64,000 nt of DNA, from positions 218,376 through 282,375 of the forward strand of contig NZ_SZQL01000006.1 in NCBI RefSeq assembly GCF_005233845.1. Direction: 5' to 3'. This document shows positions 1-9,473 of the stretch, piece by piece. How positions within the stretch are numbered: position 1 is the first letter of the stretch; the number at the start of each line of letters is the position of its first letter. The position numbers were made by a program, and so were the translations under genes. The notes below the pieces were generated by a model, which saw only the letters and a program-made list of their open reading frames with translations, had not been told where the DNA came from and made no database searches. The DNA comes from Ilyomonas limi (GTDB taxonomy: Bacteria > Bacteroidota > Bacteroidia > Chitinophagales > Chitinophagaceae).

Positions 1-1
1 G

Positions 2-1024
2 AGTTACGGACCCCGTATTCCGCAAACGCCGCTGAGCTTTCCATTTGTGCACAATACCATGCCTTTCTCGCAAACCACACCTTCTTACCTTACCTGGATC
101 CAATTGCCTTACAAACGGCTGCCGGGCTTTACCGAAGTAAAGCGTTATGATGTGGTAGTGTTTAATTTTCCTGCCGGTGACACTATTATCAACGAACCTG
201 GCTATATGAGCGAGAACCCGTATTACGATGTGCTGCGCAAAAACTACGGTGGCAACCGCGACCGGCTTCGTTCGGAACATGACATTATTGTACACCCGAT
301 GGATAAAACCGACAACTATATAAAAAGGTGTGTAGGTGTGTCCGGCGATATTTTGCAGGTAAAAAATGGTGAATTATATATAAATAATAAGAAGGCCTAC
401 CATCCGCCTACCGCTATGATAGATTATAAAGTCATTACCGACGGTACGCCCCTGTCGCTGGATTTCCTGCAAAATGAATTGAACTATCAGTTTACAGAAG
501 AGGAAACAGCTTACGATAAGGATGGAAATTATTACACAGCAAACGGCAACACCTATTTTTTGAATCTTACGCCTGAAGGCGCAGAAAAAGTGAGGCATCA
601 GCCACATGTAAAAGAAGTAACGATGTACAATGAGGTGGAAGAAAACCCGGATGTTTTTCCGTATGATACTACCCTTTTTCACTGGAACAGAGATAATTAT
701 GGTCCTATTACTATTCCTGCAAAAGGCGCTACTATTACACTATCGCCGCAGAATATTGAACTGTACCGGAGAGTTATTAGTGTGTACGAACATAATACGT
801 TAGTAGAAAACGGCAATTCTTATACAATAAACGGCAAGCCTGCTACTACTTACACTTTCAAATATAATTATTACTGGATGATGGGTGATAACCGCCATCG
901 CAGCCAGGACAGCCGCTATTGGGGCTTTGTACCGGAAACTAATATCGTAGGTAAAGCATCATTAATATGGTTTAGCTGGGATAAAGGTCCGCGTTGGAAC
1001 CGCATTTTTAAGGTAATCCAATAA
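2..1024 (+). CDS. lepB: Signal peptidase I, 3' part (5' end outside window)
   Basis: Membrane-bound serine protease that removes signal peptides from exported proteins (S26 family). The frame is open to the left edge of the window, so the gene starts upstream; the nucleophilic Ser box and the N-terminal membrane anchor are not visible. What is visible is the conserved box with the general-base Lys ([11 protein letters not shown], near nt 315-350) and the C-terminal GDNR box ([19 protein letters not shown], near nt 880-930). Between them lies a long insertion of roughly 150 residues, which is common in Bacteroidota signal peptidases. Only 9 nt separate its stop codon from the cytidine deaminase start, so the two are probably cotranscribed. 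Confidence 0.93.
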   Translation, partial: SYGPRIPQTPLSFPFVHNTMPFSQTTPSYLTWIQLPYKRLPGFTEVKRYDVVVFNFPAGDTIINEPGYMSENPYYDVLRKNYGGNRDRLRSEHDIIVHPMDKTDNYIKRCVGVSGDILQVKNGELYINNKKAYHPPTAMIDYKVITDGTPLSLDFLQNELNYQFTEEETAYDKDGNYYTANGNTYFLNLTPEGAEKVRHQPHVKEVTMYNEVEENPDVFPYDTTLFHWNRDNYGPITIPAKGATITLSPQNIELYRRVISVYEHNTLVENGNSYTINGKPATTYTFKYNYYWMMGDNRHRSQDSRYWGFVPETNIVGKASLIWFSWDKGPRWNRIFKVIQ

Positions 1025-1033
1025 TGGAAGCTA

Positions 1034-1519
1034 ATGGTAATCAGAGATTTCGGTTTTCAATTTGAGGAGTATAGTTCGGCTGCTCAGCTTTCGGGGCAGG
1101 ATAAATTGTTACTGCAAAAAGCGAGCGAGGCTACTAAAAGTGCATACGCCCCTTATTCCCAATTTTTAGTTGGTGCTGCTGCCCTGCTTGCTAATAATGA
1201 AATTGTAACTGGCAGTAACCAGGAAAATGCCAGCTTTCCGGCGGGTATTTGTGCCGAAAGAGCTTTGCTTGCATCTGCGGCGCAGCTCTTTCCTAATGTA
1301 GCTGTTAAAGTGATGGCAGTTACTTACCATCATTTAAAAGGTAGCAGTGACACGCCGGTTACACCTTGCGGACTTTGCCGGCAGGTAATGACAGAATATG
1401 AATTAAGAATGGATATGCCCATGCGATTGATACTGAGTGGCACTACCGGCCCTGTGTTTGTTATTCCTTCTATTGCCATGCTACTCCCCTTAGCTTTTCA
1501 GTTGGGAGTTACGGAGTAA
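1034..1519 (+). CDS. cdd: Cytidine deaminase
   Basis: Zinc-dependent hydrolase that deaminates cytidine and deoxycytidine to uridine and deoxyuridine in pyrimidine salvage; cytoplasmic. The protein is 161 residues. It carries the zinc ligand and catalytic Glu motif CAE at residues 73-75 (PAGICAERALL) and the second ligand pair PCGLC at residues 111-115. The substrate-binding segment YAPYSQFLVGAA (residues 38-49) is also typical. The length fits the homotetrameric class. The ATG at 1034 follows the lepB stop directly, so translation may be coupled to the upstream gene. Confidence 0.95.
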   Translation: MVIRDFGFQFEEYSSAAQLSGQDKLLLQKASEATKSAYAPYSQFLVGAAALLANNEIVTGSNQENASFPAGICAERALLASAAQLFPNVAVKVMAVTYHHLKGSSDTPVTPCGLCRQVMTEYELRMDMPMRLILSGTTGPVFVIPSIAMLLPLAFQLGVTE

Positions 1520-1542
1520 AGTACTACTTAACATAATTTTTA

Positions 1543-2565
1543 TTACCAAACATTTCTGGGGCACCAATCGCCCCAGTTATTGCCAATCAAAAATCCAATC
1601 AAAATTTCATGGCTTCCACCGGTCACCGGCTTTAAGGCAGAAGTAGTTTGATCGTAAGCATAGCTAATATTAAAGGTATTATTGATATTTAAACCCAACA
1701 TCGCTGCATAACCGTCTTTATACCGGTATGAGGCGCCTATCCATAGAAAATCCCTATACTGGCATTTCGCATTAAAATCGTAGCTAACCACTCCCGGTTG
1801 CAGGTATTTAATCATAATACCTGGCAAAAAATTGATGTCTTCTGTAAGTAAGAAACGATAGCCTGACGTAAAAAACAGGTGTGGAACTAACCTGCCTGAT
1901 TGTTTTTTTACGGTATCATCATCAAAAGCAAAACTTGCCGGAACAATATTTTGCGCTGCTATGCCTGTAAAAAAGTGAGCCGAATACAACCACAATCCGG
2001 CATTAATATCTGGTTTCCAGGTATGCAAAGTGCCTGTCCCGGCAATAGCCGGGTCTATTCCAGTATTTTGACCAAAATACAACTTATTGGTATTCAGACT
2101 CATATTCTGAATGCCGGCTGAAATGCCACCGCTGATACTCATTTTTTGTGTTAACGGCAAATGATACGCATAAGCTGCTGTAAAGGAAAACCGGTTGAGT
2201 GGACCGGTTTTATCGTTTAAAATAGTTACACCAACTCCGGCGTGTGGATCTGTAGCAGTGTAATCATTCCAATATTGCTCTCCGCGTGGGTTCTCTCCGA
2301 CTGGATGAAAACTGGTCGGGCTCTCCCGCTTTTCCGTGCTTTTATGTACTGGACCTTGTATAGTAATATATGTAGTAATGGGCGCTCCGTCAATGCCCAT
2401 CCACTGGTGCCGGTGGCTCACTTTTATATCAGTATAATTTTCAATACCCGCTACTGCCGGGTTGATAATATAAGTATTGAGAACATATTGGGTATAATAA
2501 GGTCGTTGTTGCGCGGAAGTAATGGTGCAATTGGCAAAAAGGGCAATTATAATAAGCAGTCGCAT
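1543..2565 (-). CDS. PorP/SprF family type IX secretion outer-membrane protein
   Basis: 340-residue outer-membrane beta-barrel related to PorP (Porphyromonas) and SprF (Flavobacterium), partners of type IX secretion and gliding adhesins. A signal peptide is visible (residues 1-19, ending TSAQQ) and is followed directly by the family hallmark YYTQYVLNTYIINPAVAG and by SHRHQWMG. The rest shows alternating beta-strand character and several GxS/GxN turns, ending in IGFLIGNNWGDWCPRNVW. SprF genes usually follow a large adhesin gene. Here there is none: the neighbours are cdd (convergent, 23 nt apart) and an AT-rich gene-poor region, so its secretion partner is elsewhere in the genome. Confidence 0.9.
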   Translation of the reverse strand: MRLLIIIALFANCTITSAQQRPYYTQYVLNTYIINPAVAGIENYTDIKVSHRHQWMGIDGAPITTYITIQGPVHKSTEKRESPTSFHPVGENPRGEQYWNDYTATDPHAGVGVTILNDKTGPLNRFSFTAAYAYHLPLTQKMSISGGISAGIQNMSLNTNKLYFGQNTGIDPAIAGTGTLHTWKPDINAGLWLYSAHFFTGIAAQNIVPASFAFDDDTVKKQSGRLVPHLFFTSGYRFLLTEDINFLPGIMIKYLQPGVVSYDFNAKCQYRDFLWIGASYRYKDGYAAMLGLNINNTFNISYAYDQTTSALKPVTGGSHEILIGFLIGNNWGDWCPRNVW

Positions 2566-3540
2566 GAATACAAATTAATATTTTATCCTTAATAGCAGGC
2601 GCTATTTGTTTTTTCGGACACATACTTGTAAAATAATCTTTAATAATTGTCTTCTTATCTATTTTATACAATTGGATATTTAAATTAATTGATGATCAAT
2701 CATTTAATATAATTTAAAGTTTACTAAAGTATTTAAGTTCATTTAATAAGTATTAAGGTTGTTTTAAATGTTTAAGTATGCTTTAAAAATTAATGTGAAT
2801 GATATAATTAGTTGTAAATAAGCATTATATTATAAGATATGGAACTAATGAAGTTAGTATAAAATTATATCCAACTTAGCATATAATAGCTAATTAAATT
2901 AGTTATGTATATTATATGAATTTCTTGCCTCTAACAGGTTTTAAGTGGATATAAATGATGAAGTATAACTTATATTGATTTGGAAGTGAACACAGGCTGA
3001 AACTACCGGTATTCTAAACATGCCTTTTATAGTTGTAAGCAGGGCAACAAGTTTTCTTACTGGCAAAGCGAAGCAGCTTATGCTAAATCTTAAATCAATA
3101 TGGATGGCTTAATTGGATTTTACTACTATGCCCAGGTTGTTTTGTTTTATTTGTAAGGACATAATGCAGACTTGTGCTTCAGCAGGCTTAGGACACTTGT
3201 AGATTGAACCTCATAACACAGGGGAAGGTGCAAAGATTAAATTGATGTCAGAAGCTTTCATTGAACGCTAATTTAATCGAGCTGCAGTTAAAAAACAGCT
3301 TTGCTGCTTATAAGGAGATGCTAGAAAAAAGAATATCACTGTTAAGTAAACTGAAATAGGCTTTATTAACCCAAAACTTCAGCTTAATGTATCAAAGAAA
3401 TGGAACATACGAAACAGCAAAATATCACCCTTTTGGGATTAAAGATGTGCTAATTGGTAAAGCGATGTAATAATTTCATCTGTTTTGTAGATTAGGGCGC
3501 CTGAAGCGGTAACAGGATTAACAAATTGATATGGAACTGA
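2566..3540. other. AT-rich gene-poor region
   Basis: No intact gene is visible. About 2640-2930 is extremely A/T-rich, with runs built from TTTAA and ATAAT; it lies upstream of the porP/sprF-like gene and may hold its regulatory region. From about 2940 onward base composition returns toward normal, but every frame is interrupted often. Short open stretches, such as 26 codons ending near 3470, could be debris of older genes. Confidence 0.6.
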
Positions 3541-3896
3541 AATTACAGGCTTTTTTTCTATATATCCCTATCAACAAATTTTTATTTCTTCCCTTACTGT
3601 AGTGAAGTATTATATCATTCAGCAAAAGAATTGACTAATGATAAACAATATATTTTTAATAAAGTTGAAATAAAACGTTTGCGGCAGCGCCTGATGGAAA
3701 TGAACGCTCTATTCTTGCAGAGTTAAATATTTTGCAGGAGACGGATGTATATGTCTATGCTTACAAAGACCATTTGCTGTCAAGAACTCCTTCTAAAATG
3801 CTTCACTCAAATCTGCATTGGTTTCTCCGCTCTTCCCCCATAAAAGCTGATAGCTACAAACATCTTAACATAAGAAAAATTATTCAATATAAATAG
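3541..3896 (+). pseudogene. Decayed coding remnant, family not recognised
   Basis: Two overlapping open stretches without a proper start can be joined by one frameshift near 3660-3690. The first (3541-3726) reads through TNFYFFPYCSEVLYHSAKEL, and the second (3669-3896) reads AAAPDGNERSILAELN followed by ETDVYVYAYKDHLLSR. Residue composition and the clean junction look like real protein rather than chance, but no family was recognised. The surrounding 1.3 kb has no intact gene, consistent with decay. Confidence 0.35.
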
Positions 3897-3917
3897 CAAG
3901 TGGAAACCGAGAAACAG

Positions 3918-4409
3918 TTACTGTAGTTTACCCTGGAGATACTTATCCAATTCATCCGGCTCGGCATTGATGGCTATGATATTTTGATTGCCGTCAAGCA
4001 AATAGGTGTTGGGGATAAAACTTACGCCCCAGTTATTAGCAGTATTGCCTTGCTGGTCTATCACGTGCAGCCATTTAGTGCCATCCTCAAATAAAGCGCG
4101 TTTCCAGGCATTCGCGTTTTCGTCCAGCGAAATACTGTAAATTTCCAATCCTTTAGCATGGTACTTACTATACAACTTTTTCAATCCCGGCATGGCGCGG
4201 CGGCAAGGACCGCACCAACTTGCCCAAAAGTCAATCAGCACATATCTGTTACTTTTAAGAGACGAAGAAAGTGCCACGCTATCGCCTTTGGTATTTGGCA
4301 AAAGAATTTCTGGAGCCTTCTGCCCTTCGTGCATAGACTGTGCAAATGAACTATTGCAAATGGCTGTAAACAGCAGTACAACAATAAAGATGCGGAATAA
4401 CCTAACCAT
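3918..4409 (-). CDS. TlpA-like periplasmic thioredoxin
   Basis: 163-residue thiol-disulfide oxidoreductase of the TlpA/ResA group. A signal peptide covers residues 1-24 (ending SSFAQS). The redox motif WCGPC is at residues 65-69 within FWASWCGPCRRAMPG, and the cis-Pro segment is in GVSFIPNTYLLD. Such proteins reduce disulfides in the periplasm, often for cytochrome c maturation or extracytoplasmic thiol repair. The next gene on the same strand upstream is a heavy-metal-binding periplasmic protein 87 nt away, which may share function in metal or thiol handling. Identity as thioredoxin fold is firm; the substrate is unknown. Confidence 0.92.
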   Translation of the reverse strand: MVRLFRIFIVVLLFTAICNSSFAQSMHEGQKAPEILLPNTKGDSVALSSSLKSNRYVLIDFWASWCGPCRRAMPGLKKLYSKYHAKGLEIYSISLDENANAWKRALFEDGTKWLHVIDQQGNTANNWGVSFIPNTYLLDGNQNIIAINAEPDELDKYLQGKLQ

Positions 4410-4496
4410 GAGTTTGTTTGAAAATTATCTTATAAAAGCTTCAACCTGCAAAAGGACAATCTGCTGCAGGTTGAAGATACAATATTTACTACTTTA

Positions 4497-4838
4497 TTAT
4501 TGCACTGGAGTCATTTTGGTACGGTCGTATTGGCAACATTCTTCCAGATTTTTGTAAGCCGCATCCGGTGCCTTTACATCGCGCGTGTCGTGACCAACCG
4601 ATGCAATTTTCTTCTCAATAGCCAGCAGACTCGTTTTTGCATCATCGTATTTTACAGCTAAAATCTGGGTTTCATCGCTCCAGTTTGCCGAGATAGCACC
4701 GGCATCCATAGCCGCTTTTTCAATACGTTTTTTGCAACTGCCGCAATTGCCGTTTACTTTTACACTATCAGTATTTTCATTTGCAAACGCACTCAATCCA
4801 AAAACAGTCAACAAGGTAAACAGAACAAGTCGTTTCAT
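4497..4838 (-). CDS. Heavy-metal-associated (HMA) domain protein, exported
   Basis: 113-residue protein with a signal peptide (residues 1-20, ending SAFAN) followed by one HMA ferredoxin-like domain. The metal motif is GNCGSCKKRIE, with Cys32 and Cys35, in the position of the usual MxCxxC, and the domain ends with ASVGHDTRDVKAPDAAYKNL. A further Cys pair is near the C-terminus (EECCQYD). This layout is typical of small periplasmic copper or other soft-metal binding proteins in Bacteroidota. The metal cannot be told from sequence. It lies upstream of the TlpA-like gene on the same strand. Confidence 0.88.
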   Translation of the reverse strand: MKRLVLFTLLTVFGLSAFANENTDSVKVNGNCGSCKKRIEKAAMDAGAISANWSDETQILAVKYDDAKTSLLAIEKKIASVGHDTRDVKAPDAAYKNLEECCQYDRTKMTPVQ

Positions 4839-4962
4839 ATAAATCTTTGTATTTTGTAAATATTTCAGAATAAATAAACTAAAATCAATTAATTATAGCA
4901 CTTTTCTTCTTACAAAAATACCCTACGTACTACAAAAAGGTGAAAATGTAATTGTTAAATAA

Positions 4963-7068
4963 TCAGTTTACAAAGCTCCACCAAACGCCAAACCGCAGCC
5001 AGAAAGCATTTTGGGGGTAATTCGGCGCTACAAAATTGTAATGGGTAAAGCCAACTGACTTACCATTTCTATCCAATGTATTTAAATTCTCCGCACGCAC
5101 AAAGCCTTTAAAACTCTTAATCCGGAAATTTAGATAAGCATTGACATCAGGGCGGTTATTGATCGTAATATCATTCTGATAGAAAAATTGTCCGGTAAGT
5201 GGGGAGTAATTATCTGCTTTGTAAGGTGTATAATACCGTATTTCGATGCCTGTAGAAAGGTCCAGATTTTTGAAGAAATTACCTTCAAAAGCAAAACGGT
5301 TACGCATGAATATTGCCGGCAAATGTACCGGCGGATTGCCGGGCGCCTGCTGAAAATGCACATCGGTGTACCATGCAAGATGTTTGGCAAGGCGAAAACG
5401 CTTATCCAAACCAATATCCAGTACATTGAACAAACCGGAATATTGATTGCTGGTCTGGAAAGAATCGTAATAAATATAATTGGTTACCGCATAATAATTA
5501 CCCGTTAAATGCAACTGCAATGCCGGCAGATAAACGGCAGCAAACAGGCGTGAAATATTGGTTTTATTCAGGTTTTCTTTTGGCCTGACCGGAAAAGAAC
5601 CGAAACCTTCGCTTACATACGTGGGCGATTTGTTTACGTTTTGAAAACCCACCTGCAACGAGCCTACTTTTTTACTCAGTTCGCGTTGCAGGCTAATGTA
5701 AGCACTGTAATCGCCGCTGGAGCCGCCGGTTACATACAATCGTCCGGCTGCTTCCAAATCCCATTTTTTGTTTTTGGTGCGGTTGCGATATTCTCCTACC
5801 AAATAAGTATTGTTGTAATGTGTAGGTCCTGTATTGGCAGAATCGTTGCTAAATGTACCCTGCAGAAGCTGCAAGGCCGCGCCTACTTTTAAAAACTGGG
5901 CTGTATTTTTTTTATCGGGATACGTATAAATGCTGAACTCATTGGTTAAGTCGTTCCATTTATCGCTAAAAAGGATGGAATCGCCCCTGGGGTGATAATT
6001 AAAATAAGTAGCGTAATCTAAAGAGTCCAGCGCCAGATCGTTGTACTTATACTCGTTAGTAGAATAGGTAAGCGTATGCTGAAACCGGAGCCTTGTATAA
6101 AAAAGACGCACCATCGTAGAATCATTGACCTGAAGGGAATCTTTTTGCCCAAAGTCATAAAAATGCCGCAAGAGAAATGTACCCTCGTCGTAGTTGGTGC
6201 CAATGGCAACATTGGTGCTAAACGGGTTTCTGCCCTGGTCGCTAAGGGCAGTCCCCAATCTTGTATAAGCACCAAACGGGTCGCCAAGCGATAAGTTTTT
6301 CAGATCATCCGGATTTTGCAGTCCGCCGTTCTCGCTCGATTTAAGCCGGTTCTTTATATAAATGAAGGATAAACCATAGCGTTTGTTTTCGGTTTGATAA
6401 GATCCGCTCACCCGCAAACCCGAATGCGCCGTATTTTGATTTTTAAAGGCACCCGGCGAGTTGATAAGCCGGTAATCAAATGTAAAATTAAACCTGCCCT
6501 GCTTTCGTGTTTGCGTATGCAGCAAGCCAATTACCTGCTCCGAATTACTGCCAAGCAAATAAGCCAGTTCTGTATAGGGCCGCGTGGAGGTATAAAACTT
6601 AGTGCCGTCAATGGTGTAACGGTAAATATCGTAAGAATGAAAACCGGCATCAAAACCGGGTTTCATATCAGGATTAAAAATGAAAGAACGCGCAGCAGTT
6701 CCATTATTCCCTAAATCAATATAATAATAAGGTACCGGAAAGCGCGTGTAAAAATCGGAAACGGAAGAATCTAATTTATTTACCCGGCTAGAATCGTAAT
6801 AACGATAGCTGATGGTAATAGAATCTTCGTTTGGATCGCGATGCTGTAGCGAATCTTTACCGCCGCTGCTGTTTTGCATGCCGCCGCTTAATCCTCTCAG
6901 CCGCTGCGAAATATCCCTTTGCGCACCGGCTTGCTTGCTGATGAATACCAACATCAGCAAAGCAGCACCATAGAGTATTTTATGAGTTATAAATATGCGC
7001 AAAGCGGTACAAAGCTGCAAAGTAAACGGAAAGCTGTGAATGAAACGATAAAAGGCTTTGTTGACCAC
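4963..7068 (-). CDS. Putative porin, outer-membrane beta-barrel
   Basis: Large outer-membrane protein of the Bacteroidota putative-porin family (Porin_10-like). After the signal region comes a low-complexity linker, then YYIDLGNNGTAARSFIF and the beta-rich barrel with many aromatic strands. It ends in a typical outer-membrane terminal aromatic segment, WLRFGVWWSFVN. The ATG at 7068 gives 701 residues but places about 30 extra residues before the hydrophobic signal core; a TTG near 7012 would give a more usual signal peptide ending at KQAGAQ. The 142 nt gap to the ABC ATPase shows no gene. Confidence 0.85.
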   Translation of the reverse strand: MVNKAFYRFIHSFPFTLQLCTALRIFITHKILYGAALLMLVFISKQAGAQRDISQRLRGLSGGMQNSSGGKDSLQHRDPNEDSITISYRYYDSSRVNKLDSSVSDFYTRFPVPYYYIDLGNNGTAARSFIFNPDMKPGFDAGFHSYDIYRYTIDGTKFYTSTRPYTELAYLLGSNSEQVIGLLHTQTRKQGRFNFTFDYRLINSPGAFKNQNTAHSGLRVSGSYQTENKRYGLSFIYIKNRLKSSENGGLQNPDDLKNLSLGDPFGAYTRLGTALSDQGRNPFSTNVAIGTNYDEGTFLLRHFYDFGQKDSLQVNDSTMVRLFYTRLRFQHTLTYSTNEYKYNDLALDSLDYATYFNYHPRGDSILFSDKWNDLTNEFSIYTYPDKKNTAQFLKVGAALQLLQGTFSNDSANTGPTHYNNTYLVGEYRNRTKNKKWDLEAAGRLYVTGGSSGDYSAYISLQRELSKKVGSLQVGFQNVNKSPTYVSEGFGSFPVRPKENLNKTNISRLFAAVYLPALQLHLTGNYYAVTNYIYYDSFQTSNQYSGLFNVLDIGLDKRFRLAKHLAWYTDVHFQQAPGNPPVHLPAIFMRNRFAFEGNFFKNLDLSTGIEIRYYTPYKADNYSPLTGQFFYQNDITINNRPDVNAYLNFRIKSFKGFVRAENLNTLDRNGKSVGFTHYNFVAPNYPQNAFWLRFGVWWSFVN

Positions 7069-7211
7069 AGATTAAACTCATGGTTTTTGATCGCAGATTG
7101 AGCTGACAAATAGTTTGATCTCCTCACAGATTTGATACTGATGGGGCTGATAATGCGGAGCAACTTAACAATCCTAAAAGTTTATAATAGATGATTCACC
7201 ATTCACCATAT

Positions 7212-7868
7212 TTATTCCGCCACAATCTGCCCGTCGCGCATGTGCAATACGCGGTCGCTCATGCCTGCAAGCTCTTCGTTGTGGGTTACTATGAGAAAAG
7301 TTTGATTAAACTGATCGCGCAGCTCTACAAACAAGTGGTGCAGTTCTTTGGCATTCGTACTATCCAGGTTGCCGGTTGGTTCATCGGCAAATACAATAGA
7401 AGGATTGTTAATCAAAGCTCTTGCCACTGCCACGCGTTGCTGCTCGCCGCCACTTAAGGCTTGCGGCTTATTATCAAGCCGTTTACCAAGGTTAAGCGTT
7501 TGTAACAGTTTAATGGCTTGCTGTTCGGTTTCCTTTCTTTTGCGTCCGGCAATCCAGCCCGGAATACACACATTTTCCAGTGCTGTAAACTCCGGCAGTA
7601 AATGGTGAAACTGAAATACAAAACCAATGTATTTATTGCGAAAAGCAGCGAGTGCTTTGCCCTTAAGCGTATGCAATGCCGTATTATTCAGATAAATTTC
7701 ACCACTATCGGGCGTATCTAAGGTGCCGAGTATATGCAGCAGCGTACTTTTGCCCGCACCCGACGAGCCAATGATAGAAGCGATCTCCTTTTTATTGATC
7801 TGCAAGCTCACGCCTTTAAGTACATCTAAAACGCCGTAAGCTTTATGAATTTCTTTTGCAACCAGCAT
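7212..7868 (-). CDS. lolD: LolD-type ABC transporter ATP-binding protein
   Basis: 218-residue ATPase of the LolCDE/MacB class, which powers extraction of lipoproteins from the inner membrane or related export. Walker A GSSGAGKS is at residues 34-41, the signature LSGGEQQR at 138-145, and Walker B IVFADEP near 158-164, followed by the D-loop TGNLDS. The H-loop is VTHNEE. Length is exactly that of LolD. The permease partner is not adjacent, which is usual in Bacteroidota. The gene has its own promoter, arranged back to back with that of the DUF2795 gene. Confidence 0.9.
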   Translation of the reverse strand: MLVAKEIHKAYGVLDVLKGVSLQINKKEIASIIGSSGAGKSTLLHILGTLDTPDSGEIYLNNTALHTLKGKALAAFRNKYIGFVFQFHHLLPEFTALENVCIPGWIAGRKRKETEQQAIKLLQTLNLGKRLDNKPQALSGGEQQRVAVARALINNPSIVFADEPTGNLDSTNAKELHHLFVELRDQFNQTFLIVTHNEELAGMSDRVLHMRDGQIVAE

Positions 7869-7875
7869 AGATTTG

Positions 7876-7907
7876 CAAACGTATTGAATAAATAAACTTT
7901 ATACAAT
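7876..7907 (-). promoter_or_regulatory. Promoter of the lolD-type gene
   Basis: On the minus strand a -7 box TACGTTTG (7876-7883) matches the Bacteroidota consensus TAnnTTTG exactly, and a -33 element ATTG (7904-7907) lies 20 nt upstream. The box ends about 8 nt before the ATG, implying a very short leader. Confidence 0.6.
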
Positions 7908-7934
7908 TATTTACATGCAGGTGATAAAGCTACA

Positions 7935-7965
7935 TTTGGAAATACCATTTGAACTGCTACATTTG
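7935..7965 (+). promoter_or_regulatory. Promoter of the DUF2795 gene
   Basis: TTTG at 7935-7938 and TACATTTG at 7958-7965 are separated by 19 nt and match both elements of the Bacteroidota housekeeping promoter exactly. The start codon at 7988 is 22 nt downstream. This placement favours the ATG at 7988 over the earlier ATG at 7949, which would lie upstream of the -7 box. Confidence 0.7.
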
Positions 7966-7987
7966 CAAAAATTTTAAAACGGCTGTT

Positions 7988-8209
7988 ATGTTCTGGACAC
8001 TCGAATTAGCAAGTTACCTCGAAGATGCACCTTGGCCTGCAACCAAAGACGAACTAATTGACTACGCCATCCGTTCCGGAGCACCCATCGAAGTGGTAGA
8101 AAACCTACAGGAACTCGAAGATGAAGGCGAAGTGTATGAAAGCATCGAGGATATTTGGCCCGATTATCCAAGTCAGGAAGACTTCATGTTTAACGAAGAT
8201 GAGTATTAA
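7988..8209 (+). CDS. DUF2795 domain-containing small acidic protein
   Basis: 73-residue acidic protein beginning MFWTLELASYLEDAPWPATK and ending with a run of Asp and Glu (EDFMFNEDEY). It belongs to the conserved DUF2795 proteins found throughout Bacteroidota; their role is unknown. The start at 7988 is chosen because the upstream in-frame ATG lies before a consensus promoter. A strong intrinsic terminator follows 23 nt after the stop, so the gene is a complete one-gene transcription unit. Confidence 0.88.
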   Translation: MFWTLELASYLEDAPWPATKDELIDYAIRSGAPIEVVENLQELEDEGEVYESIEDIWPDYPSQEDFMFNEDEY

Positions 8210-8232
8210 GTCATTCTTTTTTATAAAAGAGC

Positions 8233-8260
8233 AAAAGCTATCCTTTTGGATAGCTTTTTT
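8233..8260 (+). terminator. Intrinsic terminator of the DUF2795 gene
   Basis: Perfect 11-bp stem (AAAAGCTATCC paired with its complement at 8248-8258), TTTT loop, and a T-run continuing to 8260. Confidence 0.85.
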
Positions 8261-8495
8261 GTTTTTAGGTATCAAGCAGTAGTGCCATTATGGAGTTTTG
8301 GGTGTAGCCTGTGGCGCTACAAGCGCTATCACTCCTTTCAACACCTGTACGTACTTCTGCAAGACTTACCACTTTACACTTTACCAACGCTGGAAGGGTT
8401 TCATACCCGGTCATCGGTATCAGAGTGTATTCAGGCATTTTGTCAATCAAAACTTTTCTCCTATTGCGTATTCATAAAACTATAATAAATCTTTA

Positions 8496-9074
8496 TCAAT
8501 CGTCCAACCCTTTTCCTGCCAGCATTTGCGCTATGCTTTTTTCAATTCTCAACATTCGGGTTTTGGGTTGTTTAGGTTGTGAAAAGTAAAGGAGGTAGCC
8601 CCTTTGTCGCCCAGGTGTCAAACGCTCAAAAGCGGTTTTCAATGCTTTGTTCTCATCCAATCTCTTCTGAAATTCTTCCGGTATGTTATATTCCGTTGTT
8701 TTTTTGAAAGCAACTTTCAATCCCGCTTTTTCCACTTCCATAGCTTCATAAATATATGCTTTCAAAATAGTTGCTTTCTCCTCAATTTCTGCAAGATTTT
8801 TAAACCTGATTTGCCTTGCAGCCTGAACATATTCTGTTTGTTGTATTAGAATATTATGACCATCTGCCAATAAAGCCCCTTTGTGGAAGAGAAGCGCGCA
8901 GTATTCCTTAAATCCATGAATTAATACGATGTTGCTCTTCTGAAAGGTGTAACAAGGAACTCCCCATTTCAATTCTTCGGTTAAACCACAATCAAGGACA
9001 ATCGTTCTTAATGTTGCATATTCTTCCTGCCAGTTTGTTTCTTTATTAAAAAACCAATCAACTTTTGGGTTCAT
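8496..9074 (-). CDS. YdeI/OmpD-associated family protein (DUF1801)
   Basis: 192-residue protein with an N-terminal DUF1801 fold (EELKWGVPCYTFQKSNIVLIHGF, listed here as two parts: EELKWGVPCYTF and NIVLIHGFKEYCALLFHKG) and a C-terminal OmdA-like tail (FERLTPGRQRGYLLYFSQPK, then TRMLRIEKS). Family function is not established. It is the last gene of the ArsR-AHSA1-DoxX-YdeI operon, 9 nt after the DoxX gene. The combination of YdeI, AHSA1 and DoxX proteins under an ArsR repressor recurs in Bacteroidota accessory regions and suggests a shared small-molecule or stress response. Confidence 0.88.
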   Translation of the reverse strand: MNPKVDWFFNKETNWQEEYATLRTIVLDCGLTEELKWGVPCYTFQKSNIVLIHGFKEYCALLFHKGALLADGHNILIQQTEYVQAARQIRFKNLAEIEEKATILKAYIYEAMEVEKAGLKVAFKKTTEYNIPEEFQKRLDENKALKTAFERLTPGRQRGYLLYFSQPKQPKTRMLRIEKSIAQMLAGKGLDD

Positions 9075-9083
9075 AACGTTTAT

Positions 9084-9467
9084 TTATTGATTAACTAAAA
9101 TCGCTTTTCTATTCGCAGGCCTGAAATACCACGATAATACAGTTAGAACAAGTAACAGTAAAGGCCCAAAAAGTTCTTCAGGACTGTCACCATTGGATAA
9201 GTGAGAGAATACAGCGCCTGATGCAACAAAGAAAAAGCCTGCATACGCCCATTCTTTTAACAAAGGAAGTTTAGGACTAAGCACCGCTATTACTCCCAAC
9301 ATTTTCCAAACACCTATAATTGTGAGAAAATACAATGGATAGCCTAAATTCTGCATCTTTTCTGCTTCCTCTTCCATTTTAAATATTTGCACAATACCGG
9401 TTGATACCATTCCTAAGGCAAGCCAAAGCGTGGTTACCCAATAGATGATTTTGTTTCTCTTGGTCAT
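9084..9467 (-). CDS. DoxX family integral membrane protein
   Basis: 127-residue protein with four predicted membrane segments: ITLWLALGMVSTGIV-like at residues 8-26, PLYFLTIIGVWKMLGVIAVL at about 44-63, WAYAGFFFVASGAVFSHL, and GPLLLLVLTVLSWYF. This is the DoxX/DoxD topology. Members are named after a thiosulfate:quinone oxidoreductase subunit, but most, including this one, have no assigned activity. It sits 6 nt downstream of the AHSA1 gene. Confidence 0.85.
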   Translation of the reverse strand: MTKRNKIIYWVTTLWLALGMVSTGIVQIFKMEEEAEKMQNLGYPLYFLTIIGVWKMLGVIAVLSPKLPLLKEWAYAGFFFVASGAVFSHLSNGDSPEELFGPLLLLVLTVLSWYFRPANRKAILVNQ

Positions 9468-9473
9468 GATGTG

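Noticed and set aside
374..682. 102-codon frame on the minus strand
   Set aside because: It lies wholly inside signal peptidase I in antisense and shows only T/A-driven hydrophobic text.
8265..8450. 61-codon frame on the minus strand after the DUF2795 gene
   Set aside because: No promoter, no recognised motif, and it lies between a terminator and the end of an unrelated gene.
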